Source of the DNA: Bacillota bacterium
Lineage (GTDB): Bacteria; Bacillota; UBA4882; UBA10575
NCBI GenBank assembly: GCA_012521315.1
Contig: JAAYMP010000050.1
Span: 1 to 19,730 of the forward strand
Direction of reading: 5' to 3'
DNA: 19,730 bases
Position 1 is the stretch's first letter. The number at the start of each line of letters is the position of its first letter. Below, piece after piece: positions 15,210-19,730 of this stretch. Both the position numbers and the translations under genes were made by a program. The notes beneath the pieces were generated by a model. The model had not been told where the DNA came from and ran no database searches. It saw nothing but the letters and a program-made list of their open reading frames with translations.

Positions 15210-15482
15210 CTAATCGCGCTTTGTGTTTTGGTAGATTTTGATTACGGCGTCATGAATACTGAAAATCACGATCATCCCTTCACAGGCCATACGCCAAAAT
15301 AAATTCCCCAAAATAATCACCCCCAAGCCTTCCGCCAAATTTGGCAGCGACTCAGCGGAAATACCTTGGATTATCCGGACAAGACCACCGATGGTCAGGA
15401 CAAGGAGCCCGACAATATAAAGAACCTTGATCAATGTTCCACTGATCATTTTTTGAAAGGAGAAAAATCCACCCGGCCGCAT
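15210..15482 (-). CDS. DUF4282-like small membrane protein
   Basis: A 90-residue protein with two hydrophobic helices (about 16-38 and 50-78). The start (GGFFSFQKMISGTLIKVLY) and the pattern NLFWRMACEGMIVIFSIHDAVIKI resemble the DUF4282 family, whose function is unknown (FxFxxMI...LxWRxxCELLIVxFxIxD). AAGGAGG 8 nt before the ATG at 15482 sets the start; an upstream GTG at 15491 would directly abut the ribosome binding site and is less likely. It appears to be a single-gene unit. The family assignment is from memory of the pattern. Confidence 0.7.
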   Translation of the reverse strand: MRPGGFFSFQKMISGTLIKVLYIVGLLVLTIGGLVRIIQGISAESLPNLAEGLGVIILGNLFWRMACEGMIVIFSIHDAVIKIYQNTKRD

Positions 15483-15567
15483 CCCTTCCACCTCCTTTTC
15501 GCCCCCGTCTTTCCTGGAATGGAGATCCAGTTTCTACATCTTACTAAGAAACCCCTGTTATTATTCG

Positions 15568-15604
15568 AAAAAAACCATTGACGCCAAAAAGGTCAATGGT
15601 TTTT
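15568..15604. terminator. Bidirectional intrinsic terminator
   Basis: AACCATTGAC and GTCAATGGTT form a perfect 10-bp stem with a 9-nt loop. T tracts follow on both strands (seven on the minus strand, five on the plus). It lies about 57 nt after the stop of the FGE-domain lipoprotein gene, whose transcript it should end. Confidence 0.88.
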
Positions 15605-15660
15605 CTTGTTCGCGTGTGGACAGGACCACCAGTCGTCTTCATCGTAAAACCCCTTAAAGA

Positions 15661-17121
15661 CTAATCGGTCCTGGCTAGACGGAAACCATATCCAGCGGCA
15701 CTTTCGCTGGGACCAACCCAATCTTCGAAGCTCACGAGTATTAGTCGTGATCCGATCGGAGACCAACAATCACCGCCGCGCTTTACCCGCATGTCCGCAT
15801 CGTTCCAGTGCGGGTCAAAGCATATTTCCCAGACGTTGCCAGTCATGTCGAAAAGGCCAAATGGATTACTCTTCTTCGTCGCGACCGGGTGGGTTTGCTC
15901 TCCGCTATTACCCCCATACCAAGCATAATCGCCAAGTTGCGTCGTTGTCGCCGACGGATAGACAGAACCGGAGAGATCGCCGCTGGCGTGGTTCCAGGGT
16001 AACCAGTCGCTCCCGTCAATATACCGCGCCGCCAGTTCCCATTCTTTACTCGTCGGCAGGCGGAAGCCTTTGGCGGTGGACACGGCTGTCGCCTGATCGC
16101 AAACGTCCCCATTGGTATCGCGGGAATCGCGGATCGGCCTTCCCTCGCTGTCTATATAGACACAATCCCAGTTGGTTCCGTTTGCTGCATTATAATACTC
16201 GGTCAACGCGTTACACCAGACGATGGCATCGCGCCAGCTTATCATGGTAACCGGCTGACCCGGGGCGAGGCTGTAGGGACTGCCTGACTGCCCTCCATTT
16301 TGAAAATAATACCGGTCATCCCCCCGTGCTGACGCTGTTGCCCATTTATATACTTCGGACCATAATTCGTAGGTGACTTCCGTCTCGCCGATCCAATAAG
16401 CATAATTGATAGTGGCTGTATCAGAATACATGCCGATGGGAAAGGTCAGCCCGGCCGGGGCCCGGCGCATCTTAAAGTCAACTCCGCCCACCTGATGGGC
16501 AATTTCCTCGATGGGCTGTGCGGTAGAGGTGGAATAAACAAAAGTTGCGATGTTACTGTCCAGCATCCCCGCTTTCACCGCAAAAGCCTTCAGCGTCATC
16601 CCCCCGGCCGGAACCACCGGTTTCTGGGCATCACTATACACTGTACTTCCGGTTGTCGGTTCGTTGCCGTCCACCGTATAATAGATGGTCGCCCCCACGG
16701 TACTGGTCGTCAGCGTGATCTCCGTCCCCTCCGGAACCTTTCCCCCCAGCGGGGAAGCGGTGGGCGCCTCAACCTGATCTGCTTTCAACTCCATAAAGGT
16801 GGCGGTAACCTGCTTATGACCGTCCATTTTGATCGTCCACCGGTCACCCTTCGCCACCACCTCGTCCCCGTTGGGCCCGGCCCAGCCGCCAAACTCATAC
16901 CCCTCCCCGGCAACGGGCGTCAGGGTCACTTCGGTGTTCTTCGCGTAGGTCCCGCCGTCCGGGTTTAGGGTAACTATTCCGGCCCCCGCCGGCGTGATGT
17001 TCACCGTTAACATATAACCCGGAGAACCGCCGTTTCTTCCATTTTTGACACCACCGCACCCGGTGAAAAGGATAACTCCCACCAAAAATACGATCAAAAA
17101 AACTGTCTTCACGGGTTTCAT
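15661..17121 (-). CDS. Lipoprotein with InlB-type repeat, chitobiase C-terminal-like and FGE-sulfatase domains
   Basis: A 486-residue protein. The signal peptide ends in lipobox FTGC (Cys22), followed by a Gly-rich linker. Residues about 36-112 match a divergent InlB B-repeat-like module (LTVNITPAGAGIVTLNPDGG ... YEFGGWAG ... VTATF). Residues about 118-200 match a CHB_HEX C-terminal-like module (GTEITLTTSTVGATIYYTVDG). Residues about 212-486 form an FGE-sulfatase/SUMF1-type domain (WIGETEVTYELWSEV, FRLPTSKEWELAARY, GLFDMTGNVWEI, RVKRGGDCW, GFRLART). In most such secreted bacterial proteins this fold is a binding or structural module rather than a formylglycine generator; whether the Cys in RGGDCW has a catalytic role is unclear. 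The ATG at 17121 has GGAGG 8 nt upstream; an in-frame upstream ATG at 17136 lacks one. It is monocistronic, with the terminator at 15568-15604. Confidence 0.88.
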   Translation of the reverse strand: MKPVKTVFLIVFLVGVILFTGCGGVKNGRNGGSPGYMLTVNITPAGAGIVTLNPDGGTYAKNTEVTLTPVAGEGYEFGGWAGPNGDEVVAKGDRWTIKMDGHKQVTATFMELKADQVEAPTASPLGGKVPEGTEITLTTSTVGATIYYTVDGNEPTTGSTVYSDAQKPVVPAGGMTLKAFAVKAGMLDSNIATFVYSTSTAQPIEEIAHQVGGVDFKMRRAPAGLTFPIGMYSDTATINYAYWIGETEVTYELWSEVYKWATASARGDDRYYFQNGGQSGSPYSLAPGQPVTMISWRDAIVWCNALTEYYNAANGTNWDCVYIDSEGRPIRDSRDTNGDVCDQATAVSTAKGFRLPTSKEWELAARYIDGSDWLPWNHASGDLSGSVYPSATTTQLGDYAWYGGNSGEQTHPVATKKSNPFGLFDMTGNVWEICFDPHWNDADMRVKRGGDCWSPIGSRLILVSFEDWVGPSESAAGYGFRLARTD

Positions 17122-17192
17122 TTTTACCGCCTCCATCCCTAGTCCCTCTTTAGCCGCAGTTCGTTCTCTTCATAAACTCTACCATACTAAAC

Positions 17193-17211
17193 TCAACAAA
17201 AACTAAACAAG
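17193..17211 (-). promoter_or_regulatory. Shared lipoprotein upstream motif, copy 2
   Basis: The minus strand reads TTGTTTAGTTTTTGTTGAG and matches 933-951 at 17 of 19 positions. It ends 71 nt before the lipoprotein start. Weak -10-like hexamers (TAGTAT, TTTATG) lie downstream, but none at ideal spacing. Confidence 0.5.
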
Positions 17212-17230
17212 AGGGACCACGGGGAAGGAC

Positions 17231-17264
17231 AAAAAAGAGCTTAATTGGTTTTCCAATTAAGCTC
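17231..17264 (-). terminator. Terminator of the HD-GYP gene, containing its stop codon
   Basis: GAGCTTAATTGG and CCAATTAAGCTC form a perfect 12-bp stem with a 4-nt loop, followed by six T on the minus strand. The TAA stop (17257-17259) lies inside the stem, so coding and termination signals overlap. Confidence 0.92.
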
Positions 17265-18345
17265 CGGTCTCTTCAAAAAGAAATTCCAATTCCGTCCCCA
17301 GATGGATGTTGGGATTCTCTTGACTCCCACTATAACGGTCATAGATCTCCCTTATTTCCTCATGGATCTCTATAAACACCTTGACAATTTCCGGATCAAA
17401 AGCCTTGCCGCTTTCTTCCTGGATGATTCTGACACTTTCCGCATGGGGGAAGGCTTTCTTGTACACCCGGGTTGACCGTAAGGCATCGTACACATCGGCG
17501 ATCGCCATAATGCGGGCCGACAAAGGAATGCTCTCCCCCGCCAGGCCGAAAGGATACCCCGTTCCGTTCCATTTTTCGTGGTGGAAATAGGTGATCCCGA
17601 TCGCCATATCCAAAAACCGGTTGTCCGGGAACTTCTCCTTCACTTCCAGGAGGGTCTTCGCCCCGATGGTAGTATGTGCCTTCATTAACTCATATTCTTC
17701 CGCCGACAAACGTCCCGGCTTCAAGAGAATGTAATCGGGGATCCCCACCTTCCCAATATCGTGCAACGGACTGACCTGGGTAATTTTTTCGATATAGTCC
17801 TCATCAATGTATTTTTGGTATTTTTTACGCTTCTGTAGGTTGATGGCCAGTAACCGGCAGATTTGGGCGACCCGTTCGATATGCGCGCCAGTACTATCAT
17901 CCCGGGATTCAGCCAGTTTAACCAGGGAATAAATCATCGCCAGCTTGGTTTCGGCAATTTCTTTTTCCTTGTTTACTCTCTCCAGGTACACATGGCGAAA
18001 AAAGTCGGAGATCGAACCAATCACATAGGCATTTATCGCATAGATCAGCAAGCGGATAATCCAGTTAATCGTGGTCTGTCTGATCCCCATCGCCCGATCC
18101 AAAGGCATGAAAGGTCCAATCAGCAAACTACTGACGATTCCGTGAATCATCCCGTGCCATTTACCGTGGGTTGACGACATGATCGCAATGGGGATATACA
18201 TCAGATTAGGATATGCCGTAATCGTCCCCCCTGTCCAATAAACAAGCACGGTTACAATGAGAGAGAACAAATAAGAAACGAACCACCCACTAACTCCCCA
18301 CTTCCGCTGCCACATTTCATTTATGATAGAATCGGAACGCCGCAT
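17257..18345 (-). CDS. Membrane-anchored HD-GYP domain phosphodiesterase
   Basis: A 362-residue protein with three to four N-terminal membrane helices (about 18-118), a short coiled linker (about 119-135) and an HD-GYP domain. Conserved features are GAHIERV (His155), PLHDIGKVGIPD (His195, Asp196), the HHEKWNGTGYP block (255-265) and ARIMAIADVYDAL (Asp284). HD-GYP enzymes hydrolyse cyclic-di-GMP, so this is probably a membrane sensor that lowers the second messenger; the sensed signal is unknown. The ATG at 18345 is the first start after an in-frame stop. The nearest ribosome binding site (GGGAGG) is about 16 nt away, farther than usual, so the true start or initiation efficiency is uncertain. 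No GGDEF partner is in the window. Confidence 0.92.
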   Translation of the reverse strand: MRRSDSIINEMWQRKWGVSGWFVSYLFSLIVTVLVYWTGGTITAYPNLMYIPIAIMSSTHGKWHGMIHGIVSSLLIGPFMPLDRAMGIRQTTINWIIRLLIYAINAYVIGSISDFFRHVYLERVNKEKEIAETKLAMIYSLVKLAESRDDSTGAHIERVAQICRLLAINLQKRKKYQKYIDEDYIEKITQVSPLHDIGKVGIPDYILLKPGRLSAEEYELMKAHTTIGAKTLLEVKEKFPDNRFLDMAIGITYFHHEKWNGTGYPFGLAGESIPLSARIMAIADVYDALRSTRVYKKAFPHAESVRIIQEESGKAFDPEIVKVFIEIHEEIREIYDRYSGSQENPNIHLGTELEFLFEETGA

Positions 18346-18413
18346 TGGTTTGTTTAGCTAACCTCCCTTTCTTCCCGACCGCAAGCTGCCCTTCTTTTAT
18401 GTATGTTCAATAT

Positions 18414-18435
18414 TTAACATATAATTAACATATAA
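18414..18435. repeat. 11-bp direct repeat in the HD-GYP leader
   Basis: TTAACATATAA occurs twice in tandem with an 11-bp period, about one helical turn. It lies just downstream of the predicted promoter, a position that fits an operator. Confidence 0.55.
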
Positions 18436-18445
18436 TTGTAACACA

Positions 18446-18474
18446 ATTTTACCACATCTTTTTTCATTCGACAA
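18446..18474 (-). promoter_or_regulatory. Candidate sigma-A promoter of the HD-GYP gene
   Basis: On the minus strand TTGTCG (18469-18474) and TAAAAT (18446-18451) are 17 nt apart, close to the housekeeping consensus. It would give a leader of about 95 nt before the ATG. Confidence 0.5.
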
Positions 18475-18485
18475 TTCTTTTGAAG

Positions 18486-18516
18486 AAAAAAACACCCCTA
18501 CGGGGTGTTTTTTTTT
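18486..18516. terminator. Bidirectional intrinsic terminator after ndk
   Basis: AACACCCC-TACG-GGGTGTT forms a tight hairpin with T tracts on both sides (nine on the plus strand, seven on the minus). It lies about 70 nt after the ndk stop and before the HD-GYP promoter. Confidence 0.9.
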
Positions 18517-18585
18517 GAGATTTGTTCTATTCGCCCCATATTAAACAATAATACCGGAGATAATCCACCATCGGATAACCGCTTT

Positions 18586-18996
18586 CTAGTCAGCCAATCC
18601 CGGAAACCAAATGGCAATTTCCCGTTCGGCACTGTCGACAGAATCCGACGCATGAACTAGATTTTCACCCTTCGAAAGGGCAAAGCGGCCCCGAATCGTT
18701 CCCGCCTCCGCCTCCGCCGGGTCGGTGGCGCCGTTGATTTTGCGCACCGTTTTGACCACATTTTCCCCTTCAATAATCAACGCACAGACCTTCCCTCTCG
18801 TCAAGAAAGCAACCAACTCGGAAAAAAAGGGTTTATCCCTATGTTCTTGATAATGGACCTCCGCGATTTCTCTGGTTGGCTTGAGCATCCTCAACGCAGT
18901 AATGTTGAGTCCCTTTTCTTCATAAATAGCAAGGATCCGCCCAATAAGCCGGCGTTCAACCGCATCGGGCTTAAGTAAGACCAGAGTTCTTTCCAT
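18586..18996 (-). CDS. ndk: Nucleoside diphosphate kinase
   Basis: The 136-residue cytoplasmic enzyme transfers the gamma phosphate from ATP to other nucleoside diphosphates through a phospho-histidine. Family features are present: ERTLVLLKPDAV at the N-terminus (Lys9), the GATDPAEAEAGTIRGRFAL segment, and the active-site motif NLVHASDSVDSAEREI with His115. Length is nearly standard (about 140-150). The ATG at 18996 is preceded by GGGAG 7 nt upstream. It is transcribed alone and ended by the hairpin at 18486-18516. Nothing unusual is seen in the protein. Confidence 0.97.
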   Translation of the reverse strand: MERTLVLLKPDAVERRLIGRILAIYEEKGLNITALRMLKPTREIAEVHYQEHRDKPFFSELVAFLTRGKVCALIIEGENVVKTVRKINGATDPAEAEAGTIRGRFALSKGENLVHASDSVDSAEREIAIWFPGLAD

Positions 18997-19049
18997 TTTC
19001 CCACTCCCATCTTCTTATCTTTTCCTTTAGTATGTTCGCTAAGGTCCAT

Positions 19050-19073
19050 TATTTCCCTTGTTGAAAGGGAAAA
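19050..19073. other. Inverted repeat in the ndk/DUF6485 divergent region
   Basis: TTTCCCTT and AAGGGAAA form an 8-bp palindrome with a 5-nt spacer between the divergent ndk and DUF6485-like genes. It could be an operator; it has no clean terminator tract and no upstream plus-strand gene to end. Confidence 0.35.
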
Positions 19074-19138
19074 TTCTTTTTGGCAGGAATCGACAGCGGT
19101 AATCACGAATTGTTTTTTATAAATAAGGAGGTATTCCG

Positions 19139-19324
19139 ATGGCTTGCGATTCAAAAGCAAAATGTACTTGTACTTATCCCTGTTCCCGTCGGGGGAAATG
19201 CTGCGAGTGCGTCGCCTACCACCGAAGGGCCGGTGAGGTTCCCGGGTGTTTTTTTTCGGCGTCCGGCGAAAAATCTTACAACCGTTCGATCGAGCACCTC
19301 TACCAGGATTATAAAAAGCGTTAA
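19139..19324 (+). CDS. Small cysteine-rich protein (DUF6485-like)
   Basis: A 61-residue protein with eight cysteines at positions 3, 9, 11, 15, 21, 22, 24 and 37, in the pattern CxCxxxC...CCxC, then PGCFF. The spacing and the tail (YNRSIEHLYQDY) resemble DUF6485-family proteins of anaerobic bacteria, function unknown. The cysteines suggest a bound metal ion or iron-sulfur site. A strong AAGGAGG ribosome binding site 7 nt before the ATG supports real expression. The next gene begins 27 nt after its stop, so the two may be co-transcribed. Confidence 0.82.
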   Translation: MACDSKAKCTCTYPCSRRGKCCECVAYHRRAGEVPGCFFSASGEKSYNRSIEHLYQDYKKR

Positions 19325-19351
19325 CACTTTACTGGCTGAGGAGGGTTATGA

Positions 19352-19730
19352 ATGCCGAAGGTAAGGTTTTTCCCGTCCAGCTTAGTCATCATTGCCGTCG
19401 CCGTCCTTGGGGTGGTTTACCTTCTTACCCGACTGCCGAAGGCGGTCACGGTGATGGAACCCGCCGGCGCGGCTTGGCTCTACCAACCGTTAGTCGCCCA
19501 CCGGGGCCTGCATGACAACAACCAGCTGGTTCCGGAAAACTCCATTCCGGCGTTTGCCGCAGCCATCACCAAGGGGTATGCCATCGAATTAGACGTCGCC
19601 ATGACCAGAGATCAACAACTGGTCGTTTACCACGACAAAAAACTCCGGCGCGGGATGGGTGTTGACCGCTATTTGGCGGAGTTGACCTTTGCCGAACTGT
19701 CCGCATTCAAGATTTTTGGTTCGGAGGAAA
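19352..19730 (+). CDS. Membrane-anchored glycerophosphodiester phosphodiesterase (C-terminus outside window)
   Basis: The first 126 residues are present and the frame is open at the window edge. An N-terminal membrane helix (about 10-26) precedes a GDPD domain with the conserved AHRG (His50, Arg51), PENSIPAF (Glu62, Asn63), ELDVAMTRDQQLVVYHD (Glu79, Asp81, His94) residues that bind the metal and phosphodiester. It should hydrolyse glycerophosphodiesters, from phospholipid breakdown or teichoic-type polymers, at the membrane. GAGGAGG 7 nt before the ATG at 19352 sets the start; an overlapping ATG at 19348 is in another frame that soon stops. Confidence 0.93.
   Translation, partial: MPKVRFFPSSLVIIAVAVLGVVYLLTRLPKAVTVMEPAGAAWLYQPLVAHRGLHDNNQLVPENSIPAFAAAITKGYAIELDVAMTRDQQLVVYHDKKLRRGMGVDRYLAELTFAELSAFKIFGSEE

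Noticed and set aside
1..19730. Search for CRISPR arrays, transposases, integrases, tRNA or rRNA genes
   Set aside because: No regularly spaced repeat array, no mobile-element gene and no RNA gene could be recognised by eye on either strand.

Overview
The window looks like a chromosomal segment of an endospore-forming, low-to-mid GC Firmicute (Bacillota, probably a Clostridia-type anaerobe). The evidence is a gerA/gerB/gerC-type germinant receptor operon, strong AGGAGG-type ribosome binding sites, intrinsic terminators, short Gram-positive-style lipoprotein signal peptides, and a heterodimeric ABC exporter of the TM287/288 (YheI/YheH) type. No rRNA, tRNA, CRISPR array, transposase or phage gene was seen. 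No clearly new multi-gene defence or mobile system is visible. The interest lies in gene decay, duplication and shared regulatory motifs.

Layout. 1-870 (minus): N-terminal part of a surface lipoprotein with carboxypeptidase-regulatory-like folds and the start of a LamG-like domain, cut by the window edge. 1235-4793 (minus): metal homeostasis, with a CopA-type Cu(+) ATPase, a broken cupredoxin remnant just upstream of it, and a ZupT/ZIP-family zinc transporter, each transporter with its own terminator. 5034-8750 (minus): a short 36-bp tandem repeat running into two overlapping genes for a heterodimeric ABC multidrug-type exporter. 8992-12207 (plus): a spore germinant receptor operon whose gerA gene is frameshifted and lacks the usual N-terminal domain. 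12221-12751: a collapsed second copy of the ABC exporter locus, so the ger operon sits between an intact and a dead copy.

12922-14870 (plus): an M48 membrane metallopeptidase with zinc ribbons, a small membrane protein with the same kind of zinc ribbons, and methylglyoxal synthase. 14973-17121 (minus): a DUF4282-like membrane protein and a lipoprotein with an FGE-sulfatase (formylglycine-generating-enzyme-like) domain. 17257-18345 (minus): a membrane HD-GYP phosphodiesterase, presumably acting on cyclic-di-GMP. 18586-18996 (minus): nucleoside diphosphate kinase. 19139-19730 (plus): a small eight-cysteine protein (DUF6485-like) and the start of a membrane-anchored glycerophosphodiester phosphodiesterase.

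The two lipoprotein genes, which lie 16 kb apart, share a 19-bp upstream motif at similar distances from their start codons. This suggests co-regulation and is the most testable regulatory observation here.
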